Assembly (NCBI RefSeq): GCF_003265705.1
Contig: NW_020312894.1
Span: 6,021,716 to 6,085,715, forward strand
DNA: 64,000 bases
Origin: Callorhinus ursinus
Taxonomy: Eukaryota > Chordata > Mammalia > Carnivora > Otariidae
Reading direction: 5' to 3'
A program made the position numbers and the translations under genes. A model generated the notes under the pieces. That model worked only from the letters and a program-made list of their open reading frames with translations. It made no database searches and was not told the origin of the DNA. Below are positions 46,620 to 57,930 of the stretch, piece by piece (the stretch's first letter is position 1; every line of letters begins with the position of its first letter).

Positions 46620-47250
46620 ATTTGACTTTGTAACTGGGTAATTAACATGCCCGTATTACAGCATTATTTTCCCCCCACGCCTGATGTTTGCAGAGAAATC
46701 TTCAGCCAAGTGCTTTGTCATTGCTGTTCTCATTTATAGACAGGGGCTGAAGTCACCCTGGCGGGAAAGCGGAGAGTGAACTCTCTGTGGACCACTTCTC
46801 ATTAGGCAGCCAGGGGAAGCTGGTTTCCATGAGTTTCAGAAGAGGAGGAGTGATCGAAATAATGCATCCTCCTTACATCCTGATTTGCCTTATTTTCAAA
46901 CCAGAACCCCACCAGACACCGCCCTTGACAACCAAAGTGAAGGAGAAGCAAGGAGAAACAGAGGCATCTTCGCGCAGATCCTAACAAGGGAACAATCCCG
47001 CCATTTGCAATCAGATAAGGGATAGTATCTCCATAATAAAAGGCAATTGAGAATCTAAATGAAAAATCTAATGCTTTTCATGCTGATTTATTTTAGATCA
47101 GAAAAAGCTAAACCAGATGTAAACATGAAGAGATGAAGCATGAAGAGGGAATCATGGCAGAGTGATAAATCTCAGTTTTGAGTTATTATAGGTACAGGGT
47201 TGCATTAACCAGAAAATACACTGTTGATCTATAAACTGCTCTGACATTAA
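46620..47250. other. Repeat-free block, candidate conserved noncoding element
   Basis: No repeat seen. Contains taattaac at 46639, tgctgatttattttagatca near 47080, and AT-rich blocks between two short frames with no family motif. Enhancer-like texture only. Confidence 0.35.
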
Positions 47251-47589
47251 TTATTGTTGCAGAAGAGAATTCAGAGGATTGAATACAAACACGCAGTGCT
47301 GGCGAAGATCAACCATGCATCCAGATTAGCCACGGAGAGTGTATTCCAGCCCCCAAGAGACTGCGTTAACCCATTGGCACTCCATGCCGGAACCCTCCCT
47401 GTGACGTGCTATCTGCCTTCTAGTGGGATCTCCAACACTGGATGCTGAAAAGAAATGGCCCTCTTTATTTTATTTTATTTTTTTGGATCCCAGCAATGTC
47501 TCCCATCATCCTAAAGAGAAGACCTAGCTGTTTGCTCTTCTCTCTTCTTTCCTTTTTCTTTACTTGGTCCCTTTTTACTTGCTCAATGC

Positions 47590-47665
47590 TTTACAAAGCC
47601 CTGGCCACCCCTTCACACACACACATGCACGCATGTGATGCACACCCATGCACACGCACACACGT
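47590..47665. repeat. CA-rich simple sequence
   Basis: Interrupted acacacac/gcacacac stretch at about 47613-47665. Confidence 0.7.
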
Positions 47666-47689
47666 GCTAATATGGGGAATGTTGAGAAC

Positions 47690-47860
47690 ACTATGTCCTA
47701 GTTGGAGAGGGTCTTGGCTCTGGCATTTAGTAGCTCTGTGACCTAGAGCAAATTACTGAATGTCTCCATGCTCCAGTGTTCATATCCATAAAATGCAGAG
47801 ATACTATCTCGTGGGTACTGGATGAGGGGCTAGATATGGAAAACCTGAACTCAGGGACTG
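47690..47860 (+). repeat. MIR
   Basis: Sense MIR: tggctctggcatttagtagc, tctgtgacctagagcaaatt, actgaatgtctccatgctcc, cataaaatgcagagatacta. Confidence 0.7.
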
Positions 47861-48685
47861 GCAAGTTTATTAAATGTCTGTTGTACCAATCCACAATTCT
47901 CCATCCAGAACTCTTGGGGCCAAATGTGATTCAACAATGATTTCTTGATTTTATTTCAGCAAGTTACACTGCACAACATTTCTAGTGGGATTTGAGGTAG
48001 CACCCTGTAATTAAGCTCACTGATGTTTTTGCAATAAAATGTATGAATATTCACACTAAATGGAATAAATTAATATTATAAATAGCCTCAGGTTAGTTCA
48101 GGTAACGTTTGGCTGTCAGATTAGTTTTCTGCAAACTCAGAAAAAAACCTCTCAGATTTCAGAGCTTTATGGATTTTAGAATTGCAGATAAGGGATTATG
48201 GATCCATAGTGAGGACTCCGATATCTTGAAGGGAGAGTCGGTAAACAATAAAAAACAGCAAAAACAATAGCATATTTGCTCATTAGGGCCCAGCTATTAT
48301 GGCACAACTTGGGAGAATCAGGTGGGAGAATATGAGAGTTGCTTTGTAAAGTGTTTAGTCTTCTGTAAATGGATGGTTCTAATATTCTTGTACCCACGGT
48401 GTTCAGATCTCACCAGTGCTCAGCTTCCGGCTCCTGATGGAATTCATTGATCATTTTGTTGTCTATGTTATCAGTGTCTCAGCTCGTGTCAGGCTTGACC
48501 ACAGAGTTTCTGCTGGTAGCGGTGTTGGTAAGGCTGGACCCTCTATGGTAGCAGGTGGTGAGGTGGTGAGGTGGTGCGGAAAGAATGCCAACCCGAGGAC
48601 GGGAGGGCCGGTGCAGGTGCCAGAGCCCCGTTTTCTTGTCCATGGGCACTGATGTCTCTCACACTCCCTCGACCTTTGTTTCTTT
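47861..48685. other. Unassigned, AT-rich on the left
   Basis: 47880-48200 is AT-rich and repeat-poor. 48547-48578 has a small gaggtggt tandem. No exon or RNA gene. Confidence 0.35.
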
Positions 48686-48888
48686 GTTTCTTTTTTTTTT
48701 TTTTTTAAAGATTTTATTTATTTGACAGAGACATAGTGAGAGAGGGAACACAAGCAGGGGGAGTGGGAGAGGGAGAAGCAGGCTTCCCGCTGAGCAGGGA
48801 GCCCGATTCAGGGACTCGATCCCAGGACCCTGGGATCATGACCTGAGCCGAAGGCGGACGCTTAACGATTGAGCCACCCAGGCGCCCC
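48686..48888 (-). mobile_element. Can-SINE, full length, young
   Basis: Plus strand: poly-T, aaagattttatttatttgac, aacacaagcagggggagtgg, ggcttcccgctgagcaggga, ctgggatcatgacctgagcc and gagccacccaggcgcccc. Flanked by a perfect 15-bp target-site duplication gacctttgtttcttt (48671-48685 and 48889-48903). Few changes from the usual consensus. Confidence 0.95.
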
Positions 48889-49139
48889 GACCTTTGTTTC
48901 TTTATAAAATAAGAACTCTACATGTTCTGGCCACTTCTCAGGGACTTTGGAGAGTCAGAAGGAGGTAATGTGTATAAAAGAACTTTGCAGCCTGGAACAT
49001 TCCCTATGACTGCGAGGTGTCATGGTTCTTTTAATGTCCTTGATCCTAATCAGAATGTTCTCTTCTTGATCGCCTCGATTCCAATTTGGTCTCCTTCCAC
49101 TTGCTTTACTTTAACTGAACATTAAGCACTCACTCTCCT

Positions 49140-49230
49140 TGTTCAAAAATCCCCCAAACTTCCCCGTCACCTAGGAAATAACACCCAAGTTACCGTAGCA
49201 TTCAAGGCTGCCCATGACATGTTGTCATGG
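49140..49230 (+). repeat. L2 fragment
   Basis: gttcaaaaatcccccaaact, aggaaataacacccaagtta, then tagcattcaaggctgcccat: the sense L2 block before its 3' third. Confidence 0.5.
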
Positions 49231-49317
49231 TCTGTAGCTGTGGGGACTGCAGCTCAGACCATGAACATTGTTATCATGTTAATGGGATGCATTAACACTT
49301 GTGCTCTGACCTACAGA

Positions 49318-49430
49318 GCTATTCCCTGGTGTTGGATATTGCAGAATCCTCCGGTGTTTTGCCATTATGAACCATGCTGCAAAAAGGTCCTTGTGAATAG
49401 AGCTTTAACTGTATTTTGAATGAGTTAAAA
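49318..49430 (-). mobile_element. Old L1-like 3' fragment
   Basis: ctattccctggtgttggata, tgccattatgaaccatgctg, caaaaaggtccttgtgaata match antisense old L1 3' sequence. Short. Confidence 0.45.
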
Positions 49431-49439
49431 ACCCAAGGA

Positions 49440-50170
49440 TTTTGAGCTGGGAGGGACATAACCAGATTTGCTTTATGGAAACATGGCTGGTGACGAGGTG
49501 GAGGCAGGAGGCCGCTGGGCTGAGAACTGGGAGGCTGCAGTGGTCTGGGCACGTAGGACGGGAATGCCGTGAAGGCGGTGGGTAGAGGGAGTTGGAGATG
49601 GAATGGAGACATTTAGGAAATGTAACCAACAGGTGTTGTGGGCGGACACAGCCACGGGAGCGGGCAGCAAGAGGACCGCTGGAGAGCACAGTGAGAAGCG
49701 TCTCAGGGACATAGCTCACAGTGGCTCAGTCTAGATTGTGGTAAACTGAGGACTGATGGGAAGTGAGGACATGGGACAGAGACAGTGTGTGGCCATCTCC
49801 TCCAAGAAGATTCGCTGAGAGTGAGAAGTTGAAGGGAGGAAGGTAATGTGTGTGGGAGGGAAGTTTTGGTGGTTTTGTTTTGTTTTGTTATTTTTTAGAG
49901 GGGGGAGTTGGGGGAGAGGGAGAGAATCTTAAGCAGGCTCCACTTCTAGCCCTGAGTCTGACGCAGGGTTCCATCTCACAACCCTGAGAACATGACCTGA
50001 GCCAAAGTCAAGAGTTGGACGATGAACTGGCTGAACCACCCAGGTGCCCCTGGTTTTGTTTTTCAGAAAGGTTTGGACACAGTTAGAAATGAGGAAGGCG
50101 GAGTTGAAGACCGAGGGCAGAACGGGGATCCTGGAGGGGCATGACCTCCAAGGAGGCAGGAAGGTAGATT
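49440..50170 (-). repeat. L2 fragment, interrupted by a Can-SINE
   Basis: Antisense L2 5'-ward part: gggacataaccagatttgct, gtggaggcaggaggccgctg, ggctgcagtggtctgggcac, gatggaatggagacatttag. Sequence after the SINE (50063-50170) has similar texture. Boundaries approximate. Confidence 0.55.
49882..50050 (-). mobile_element. Can-SINE, older copy
   Basis: Plus strand: ttattttttagag, GA/G-rich block, aagcaggctccacttctagc, aacatgacctgagccaaagt and ggctgaaccacccaggtgcc. Flanked by a perfect 12-bp repeat tggttttgtttt (49870-49881 and 50051-50062). More diverged than the copies at 48686 and 22944. Confidence 0.9.
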
Positions 50171-50224
50171 CCAGAGGGCACTGTGCATGATTTATCCTGG
50201 AAAAGAGGCTTTGCTTGCTTGCTC

Positions 50225-50650
50225 TCATTCATTCATTCCATCCTTTTTTTCCCAATAAATATTTATTGAGAGCCTACTATATGTCTGGCCCCGTACATTG
50301 GCAAGCAAGACAAAATAAAGTTATTCTCAGAGCAGTTGGAATCTAGGGGAGAAGCAGACATCACTTGTAGATTCACATGAATCCATGTAGATTTACAGTC
50401 CAAGGTGAATGTGCTGAAGGAAAGGAGTGTTTCTAAAATCTTATAAAATCTTATAAATCAGGAACTTGGTTGTGAGACGGGTGCCTGCAGATACTCCCAT
50501 GATCAGGTCACATGAGCCAAGATCCAGAAGACGACCAGGGAAACAACATGCTTTGCAGCTGAAACAGCATGTGCAAAGGCCATGTAGTCAGGGAGAGAAT
50601 TTGTGTTCAAGGGGCTCAGGGAAGCTCTTACAGAGTGTGTGGTCTAGAGA
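50225..50650 (-). repeat. L2 fragment (3' end)
   Basis: Antisense L2 3' end: cattcattcattccatcctt, aataaatatttattgagagc, ctactatatgtctggccccg, then gaaacagcatgtgcaaaggc. Separate from the preceding L2 because it restarts at the 3' end. Confidence 0.65.
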
Positions 50651-53600
50651 GAGGTGTCTGGTGATGCCACAGAGATTCCCTAGTGTAGACCACACAGGGC
50701 CCTCTTGTTACTTGGTCCTCAGGACAAAAAAGTGTTGCTGTTCTATAGGAAGGGAGTACAATGAGCAGCCGGCAGAAAGCAGAGTCAAAGCCAAGTCTTC
50801 CCAGGATGTCACTATTGGATTGAGACCCGGGTTGAGGACAGAGATTCCTGAATCACCCTGTCATTGGGAATTCTTGGATCAGTAGTGCCGAGAGCCTGTA
50901 CAAAAGGGTTCCAGGCTTTGAAGATGCAGAGGGCTGTGGGGCCTAGTCAGCTTGCCATCCACTGCCAGTTGCTGGGTCCCCAGAGAGAGAGGAACAATCC
51001 TCAGTCCAAACCAGGGCACTTCAGTATTTGTCACTTCACTGTGGGGCTGGGGCTCTCGACTAGGACTGCGTGGTCCATCAGGACTTGCTGGGTAAAAATT
51101 AATTGTGTGTTGTCATGTCCCAGGGTAATTAACTTGCTAAATTTGATAGCGTTATTTTAAAATATAGGCATAAATATCTTTCTTAAAAGAGCCAGACAAG
51201 ACAACAGTCCAGGAAATGGGAAGCTTAAAATCTTCGCTCAGCCAGAGTCATCTTCCGTACATCTGCTCCCCCTTCTCCCAAGACAGGTTCCAGACCCACC
51301 TGCTTGGTCATGTTGAAGCAACAGGGAGATAACTTGCTTCTTCTGCTCAGTTTGTGATTTAAATAATTTCTCATCCCAACGTCTAATGGTGTTGCACTTT
51401 TATTTCCTTCCTGAAAACTTTTCATGTGTTATCCAGTATTCCCTATGCCACGTCCATTGTAAGAATTCAGTTTGTGTCGCTCATAGACAACAACAGAGTT
51501 GGGCCCAGAGCAGAGAAGCCCAGGGAGTGGCAGAGAACAGTGTGTGACTCCCCAAGTCTCAGCCCTGCCCTGCTCTGGGTCCCACCCACTTTTCTCTGTC
51601 CCCAGATTGGTTGCCCAGGTGCTGGGGATGAGAATGGCCAACATGGGAACCGTACATCGTAAAGCTCAGCTCAGCCTGGGACTAAGAAGTTAACTGAGGT
51701 TCAGAATTGGAGGCTGGCTTCGCCTCTTCCGATCATGCTGCGCTTACAGCAGAGGGTTGGAAAAGTTACTCTTCACTTTTAGGGGAGAGTCATGGGGCAA
51801 GCGACGGTTGGCAGGTGTGGGGCAGACCCAGGGTGGAACAAGGTGCTCTGGAGTCTGATTATAAATTGAGAAATCCCAACCAGAAGTCTCACCCACAGCC
51901 AACTGCTTTCAGAATAAACGTGCAAAACAAACCTTTGCCTTTTGCCAGAGAAAGTCAGCCTCATCATCATACTTGCAGACAGCCGAACACTTCTGTATAT
52001 ATTAATCTGATCATGGTTTTTTCTCCCTCCCCTCCTCCTCCTCGTGCGTTTTGAAATCATCAGAAGCCTACCCTTTATTCATTTGCAGAGTTAACCCAGG
52101 AGAAAATGGAAATAAGTCTTCATTAAAACCTGTAGTTCTTTCTTGGGAGATTGGAGAGATTCTAGAGGCGTTGCTGGATTCCTTGGAAATAATACATAAT
52201 ACACATTGAAGATTATACATCTGGCAAATAAAACTATAAAACTGGGAAGGTTTCTGTTTATCTTCCAGATCCACAGTCGGCTCTTCTCGTCCCCCAGAGA
52301 TCATTCTGCTTGGGGAAGAAATGAAGGTCTCTCAAACGCAGGTAAAGAGCTGGGCTCTGACCGGGTGACATTCCCGGTCAAGCCTTTATTTACTCTCTCT
52401 CCTTTATTTTTATTAATAATAACATGTGGTTTGGAGCCTCATCTCCCCCCCAACCTCAAGATGATAGCTCAGTGGCTCTGACAAGATTTGAAGCTGATTT
52501 GAATTTCTAAACACCTAGGCTTTTAGGTTGGCAGTCTCTGAAAAAGCAAACAATGCAGAAGTATTGGTTGCCTCGGGTAGTGCATTCGGGACCCAAGATT
52601 ACTGCAGATTGCGGGGGTTCAGGCCAGCATGGTGCAGGGTTCCGCCAGGAATGAGTGATGGGACAAATACAGAATATTCTCGCAACGGAACAGGCTCGAT
52701 TTAAGTGTAGGCATGGTATCTGTGCATTCATAAATTATTTGTCGGGGAGCTTCGGTTCACGGCCCCTACACTGCACCAACACCAGCAAGGTGGTTACGGT
52801 TCATAACTTAATTATTAAGTTTGTTAACATAAGTGGTGCGGAAACAAGCTTGTTTTTTGCCCGTCCGTAAGAGGAATCAGATGGGTTTAGGTTCCATTTT
52901 CTGATGGTACTGTAAAAAGTCTGAGGTTAATAGAGTATTTTAATTCAGAGACTCGAGCAAAACGTAAATGCGTGTTTTCATGTAGCAAATTTTATTTTTC
53001 ATCCTCATCTTAATTTTAATTTGTAAATGTGGCAGATGACTTGGTATCTATGAAACATATGTCTGTGTACATTTGTATGCTTGTGTGTGTGTGATTATAC
53101 ACATGTATAGCTTCTCTCTTCCTTACCCCTTACCGCCTGCGCTTATCAAAGGTATCAGGGACCTGAGTTCCTCTCCATAACTGACACAGTCAACCCAAGA
53201 CAGATTATTTGAAAGAAGCTTTCCTAGTCGATCCTTTCTGGAGCCCCAAAGCATGGTTTATAGCTTATTCTTTAATAGTGGCAGATATTTAGTTTGGATC
53301 CTTTAAAAACCTAGCCCAGAAATTGCTGGTGGTGAGAACATGAGTGCGCCGGCCGGTGCTTCGGGTGGCCTGAACGGTAGGCTCATGAAGCACATCTGGC
53401 CACCCGCACCCCACAGGGGCTTTGGGGACATCGGGAAGCATGCCATATTTTCCTCAGAGCACTCTGGGTAGCGGTGAGAACAGTCTGGCCCTGGTGACCT
53501 AGATGTGGACACGTCCGTCTCCTTTTCCCTAGGACGAGCTTAGTTCAGAAAGGGCCTAATCGGGCACTTCTGCAGTGGATGCCTGCTCACAAGGTACTTA

Positions 53601-53726
53601 GCCACTTAATGACTTAGAAACCTAGCACCTGCTGGTCCAGAGGCCACAGGTTAATGGTCCAGGCTGCAGGGAATGTGCCCAAGCAAGCCTGGGCGGGGAG
53701 GAGAGGAGGAGATACAGATATTCTGG
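50651..53726. other. Unassigned; repeat-poor at 51890-52260 and 52640-53060
   Basis: No exon, RNA gene or clear repeat. 51940-52260 and 52780-53040 are AT-rich with homeodomain-type cores (taattattaag near 52809). Frames are under 140 codons and lack family motifs. Confidence 0.35.
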
Positions 53727-53841
53727 CTTTCTCTCTCTCTCCCTCTCTCCCTCCCTCCCTCTCTCCCTCTCTCCCTCCCTCCCTCCCTCCCCCCCCCCCC
53801 CTCCCCTCCCCTCCCCTTCCCTTCCCTCCCCTCCCCTTCCT
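53727..53841 (+). repeat. 115-nt pure pyrimidine tract
   Basis: Only C and T from 53727 to 53841: (CT)n, (CCCT)n, a 13-C run near 53789-53801, then (CCCCT)n. Such homopurine-homopyrimidine tracts can form triplex or slipped DNA and are often length-variable. Frames across it are repeat-encoded. Confidence 0.95.
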
Positions 53842-53999
53842 GTCCCTCCTTTCTTTTTTTTTCTATCTTTCTTTTTAAATCTGTATTTTCTAAGTGTTAA
53901 TTACAGAAAGATACTTTAGAGGTCGTCTTAACCCTTGGGCATTCTCGTAGAAGGCAAGCAGTTGTTAAAGGAAAAAAACATCATTCATAAGGCTGAGTA

Positions 54000-55160
54000 A
54001 AAAGGGTAAGGCCGATTTTATTCAGGGAGACTACTACATGGGGTCTTCGAGGAGGAAAGAGAGTCTGGGCTCCACTTTGAATTAAAAGGGAAAGTAGGGA
54101 TTCACCGCCAAGGAGCAGGGTGGGGGCCAATGGGTTGAAAATGTCTAAGAGTTAAGGGGGATTTTGGCTAAGTTGGCTGGACAGGTGGGGGATGAGGAAT
54201 TTGATCAGATATCAAGGGTGGGGGATGTTTTTCTAGATGGAACAAGCGGGATTCTTTCTAAAACTGCACTAAATAGGCCAAGGATAGAGCCCAAGGGTGA
54301 GGCCTTGTCACATCGAGTTCTCAGAAGCCTGACTCTGGGTTGATCAAGGAGAGTCTCTGTCAGAGTCAGGACATAAGTGGGCTCCATGCTTCCCCAGCTG
54401 GCCGATGCTCCGAGGGGCCATCCAGGCTCTGTGCGTCTTCCTGCAAGGTCATTCCCATCTGTTCAAGAGAAATGACACTGTTAACGGGTCTAAAATGGCA
54501 AGACTTGGGAGCTGTGGCAGTAGAGGGGGGAAACCCCGGTGGAGAACTGAGCTCAACTCTGAAGGCAGCCAGGGCAGCCCGGGATCTGTAATCAGTGGTG
54601 ATGGGGGACTCGGTGCCTACAATATTACCAGGACGAACTTGATTAGATGTCAAGGGTAGGGGAAAGTCTCTTTAAACTGGCTCAGCAGGATTCTCTCTAA
54701 ATCTGGGCTCAATAGGATTCTTTGCTAAAACTGGGCTTGACAGGCCACCAACGGCTCAGAGGAGCCTGACTAAAGTTAGGTCAAGGAGGGTGTGGGGACA
54801 CATCTTTACTCTGCAAACTGGCCCGAGCAGCCACCCGTACCCTGGGGGCTCTCTGTGGTCTGGTTTGCTGGCTCAGGGAAGAGCAGGAGTTTGGTTCGGG
54901 AGCGAGACTCCCTGCCCCACAGTCCTGAGCAGGGCCTGGCACAAGGGTGAACCCTTTATCGGTCCTCTGTGTGGTCTTAGGGGACCTGGAGTTTTAGAGC
55001 AAACTCGGTGTCACAAGGACTAGAAACACACAAAAGGGAAACCATTGTAAGGAAACCAGTGAACTTCATGGAAAGTTGCAACATCCGGTTGCAAAAAGCA
55101 CAGGAACCAAGGGGACTCTGTGGGCTCTGGCAGCAAGAATGTGTGGGCCCTAGCCTAGAG
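54000..55160 (+). repeat. LTR-like repetitive region with a degenerate 30-bp motif
   Basis: Four copies of a motif like ggattctttgctaaaactgg-gcttgacaggcc lie at 54158-54187, 54248-54279, 54688-54714 and 54715-54746. Larger related blocks are 54201-54352 and 54639-54790 (both start ttgat-agat-tcaagggt and end in a 'cctgac...gatcaaggag' part). The texture is that of a carnivoran ERV LTR, but I cannot name a family and see no retroviral genes. Confidence 0.5.
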
Positions 55161-55164
55161 CTAC

Positions 55165-55275
55165 CATAACAGGGTTCGATGTCTGAGGTCCACTACTTGT
55201 GTCTGTCAAGTCACCTTCTCAGGCCCTGGCCTGATTCATTCATCTCAGGTCAGGAAGCAAGGTTAAATGCTAGAA
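55165..55275 (+). repeat. MIR-like fragment
   Basis: ctacttgtgtctgtcaagtc, accttctcaggccctggcct, gattcattcatctcaggtca fit the MIR core loosely. Confidence 0.4.
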
Positions 55276-55699
55276 ACGTAGCTTCTGAGGATCTAATCCT
55301 GTGCATACCCGGCTAGCAGGGCAGCTCTTCCAGAAGGAGTCCACTGGCCAGGCAGAGGTCAGCGCATGGACTCTCAAGTTTGCGAGGAGCCAGAGGGTCA
55401 TTTTGTCCAGTTTCTCCCTGATGCCTGAAGCCCTCCTACTCATTCCCAGGCAAAAGTGGGGAAGCTTCTGCAGAGTAGGCTGACCACATACAGCCCCACA
55501 GACGGGGGGGCTCACTCTCTGAAGGTAGCTCATGACATGCTCCCACAGCTGGAACTTTTAGAAATCCTTTGGATTGTGTTGAGCCAAAGTAAAATAAGTT
55601 ATTTATTTGTTTTTAATCTGTATTGAGAAGGCAAAGAGGACTCAGTAAACATTGAGTTGCTAGAATGCGTGATCTGATCCACATTCTAGGAAGACGATT
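55276..55699. other. Unassigned sequence
   Basis: No exon or repeat recognised. Confidence 0.35.
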
Positions 55700-56115
55700 C
55701 CACGTGCTCTTCCAGGCAAGAGATGATGTGGGTTTCGTCTAGGGCTGGAGTGGGAGTGTTGGGGTCATTGGAGCACTGGGTGATGACCGAATTTTTTGCA
55801 GTAAAGGGGAAGTTTAGGATGTTTCTGGGCAGACAGTGCTGCCATTCATGGGGTAAGGAATTCAGGGTCCAGGAGGTTCACAGAGTAGGGGGGCGCTAGT
55901 GGGAGTATCCTGAATTTTTGGGGTTGGAACCCTCTACTTGTGAGAGGCCACCTGCCTTAGATGTCCGGGAAGCATCCGGCAGTTTGGTGTTGAGATCGGA
56001 AGACAGGTTAGGATTGTAGATCTCGGTATGGCCATCATTTACAGAAGGTGTGTGAGAAGCCACGAGAACAGCTGAGATTAATGCAGAAGGAAATATATGA
56101 GCTGGCTGGCAAGAG
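55700..56115 (-). repeat. L2 fragment (5'-ward part)
   Basis: Antisense L2 order: aggcaagagatgatgtgggt, gaagtttaggatgtttctgg, tagatgtccgggaagcatcc, ggcagtttggtgttgagatc, ggaagacaggttaggattgt, all in the arrangement of L2 coding-strand-distal sequence. Diverged. Confidence 0.55.
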
Positions 56116-56144
56116 GGTGAGGCTGCGAAACCTAGGGAGCCCAC

Positions 56145-56195
56145 GCGTGGGGGGTGGCGGCTGGGGGGTGGCGGCTGGGGACGAGGAGGGAGAGC
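56145..56195 (+). other. G-rich tandem with G-quadruplex potential
   Basis: The 14-mer ggggggtggcggct occurs twice in tandem, followed by ggggacgaggaggg. Short loops between runs of G favour a quadruplex. Confidence 0.6.
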
Positions 56196-56394
56196 GCTGT
56201 CCTGGGAACCACAAACCTGGTGTCAGCGTTTTGTTTTCTGAGGTGAGGTATTTAGTGCTTTTGACTTGTCCTCACTTAGCTCTTTATCTTTAGAAACGTC
56301 TTTCCACCTGCTCAGGTCTTACTTTGCTCTCAGATAACAGTGGTTTAGGATGCCCCATCTCTACCGGCTGCTGTAGAACTCAGTGATGTGGGTG

Positions 56395-56525
56395 GTAAGC
56401 CTCTGTTGCAGAAGCGAGGTCAGGGGCGTATTGGGTGCAAACGCGGGTCAAGTGCTCGTGCGCGAAACCAGAAATGAACATCGTCTCCGGATTTTCACTT
56501 TTGCTTCCTTCGCCTGCACGCGGCA
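56395..56525. other. Small CpG cluster
   Basis: About 12 CpG in 115 bases (for example gcaaacgcgggtc, gctcgtgcgcgaaacc, ctgcacgcggcagc), far above the surrounding rate. It overlaps a 117-codon plus-strand frame (56383-56736) and a 90-codon minus-strand frame (56448-56720) with no family motif. No gene is called. Confidence 0.5.
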
Positions 56526-56739
56526 GCTATCCACTGCCTCTGTCCCTGGAAATTCCAAGCCTGGGAAGGGCAGGGAGCTGATTTTGTACGGTAAAATCAT
56601 CCCTGTTGGCAAGACCTTTGACATCCGGTTGGCCTGTGTGAAACTTCCGTTTACAATGATTAGTAGGATCCGAACACTAAGAGAGAAACTGTTTCTGCCC
56701 AAACTCACATCTGTTTTCAAAGTCAGTGGAAGGTAGGAA

Positions 56740-57554
56740 GTCGCTTTGAAATTTCCATCCTGTGTGTTATAAAAAGATTACTTTCACTGTTTCCCCATCA
56801 CTGTGCTACCTGTCTGCAGACAAGACTGCTTAATCTGAGGATTTAGCAATGGTTGGGAGGGTCAGGTGCTTAGTTAAGTCATTTCTGGGGACATCAGTTA
56901 TGGGAAACGTATGGAAAGGTAATCGATGAAGGGACACCTGGAATTTTTAATTACTAGTTCACTTGGCTTAGGAAAGAAGGTGGGGCGGCATAAAATTTTG
57001 TCCCTTCTGATCAATTAAGCCCAGCCTTTACAACTGGCCGTTTTTAAAGGGTGTGTCTTTGATTGATGAGTGGGATGAAGTAATTATGGTTCACTTAAAA
57101 CTTGAGGGTCATTGTTTCTCTACCCCAGCTTTTATAAGAGCAGTGATTTGCTGCCTTCATAACCGCACTTTTCAGTTTCATTAGTACCGAGTCAGTTAAC
57201 TGCCCCTACACAACACATGCCCTTGACCATCCCTCAAGGAAGGATTGGTCTTTTACCCCTTAAAAACCACCCTGAGATGGATGTGAGTTGTATTCCGTTT
57301 CTCTTCTGCAATCTGTAATGGCAATTTCTCTGTGAACAAGGTCTCGCAGGGCCACCATATTTATCTGTTTTCCCTGAAAAACCTTGTTTTTATTCAGGCT
57401 CTAATTATTGAGGCAGAAACATGTGGATTCTTCTGCATACAGGAGCCGTTTTGATCATGCTGTGTTGCCATCTGCCTTGTTCTCACAGATCCCTCTTCCT
57501 GCCCGTGAGGAGAAGTCATCTATGGAACAGTGAATAAGAGTAGCTTTAATCAAT
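56740..57554. other. Repeat-poor AT-rich block
   Basis: Homeodomain-type cores recur: tttttaattactag near 56945, gatcaattaagc at 57009, gattgatgag at 57061, gaagtaattatgg near 57078. No exon or RNA gene. Candidate regulatory sequence by texture only. Confidence 0.35.
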
Positions 57555-57930
57555 GCAACTTCTCTGCTTAAAAATCACACCGGTCCTCGGAGGGCAAAGT
57601 GTTTAGTGCCACTCCACATCTGACTCTACGCTTGCCCGTCACTCTCCATGCCCACCTTCTATATATTTCGGGTGTGAAAATTCTTCCTTTTGTCCGGCGC
57701 ATTCCCTGATGCAACCAGCCCGTCCGTGGTGCTTCAGGCTTTGTGTGTCCCACAATTATAGTCCATCCTGCGTTGATTGCCTTGCTTCCCTTGTAGACTT
57801 ATCTCTTCCCTTGTAGACTTTCCTCTTCAGGACTGTTGGCTGGGAGGGCAGGGACCTTGTCTCACTCAGCTCTATGTTCCCAAGGTCAGGGATCAGGGCA
57901 TGGAAGTTCCTCACTGTCTTACACAGGATT
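57555..57930 (+). repeat. L2 fragment with a 20-bp tandem duplication
   Basis: Sense L2: ctctgcttaaaaatcacacc, gagggcaaagtgtttagtgc, cgcattccctgatgcaacca, ctgggagggcagggaccttg, tctcactcagctctatgttc. ttcccttgtagacttatctc (57786-57805) is repeated at 57806-57825 with two changes. Confidence 0.65.

Noticed and set aside
53654..53900. Proline/serine-rich frames
   Set aside because: Translation of the pyrimidine tract.
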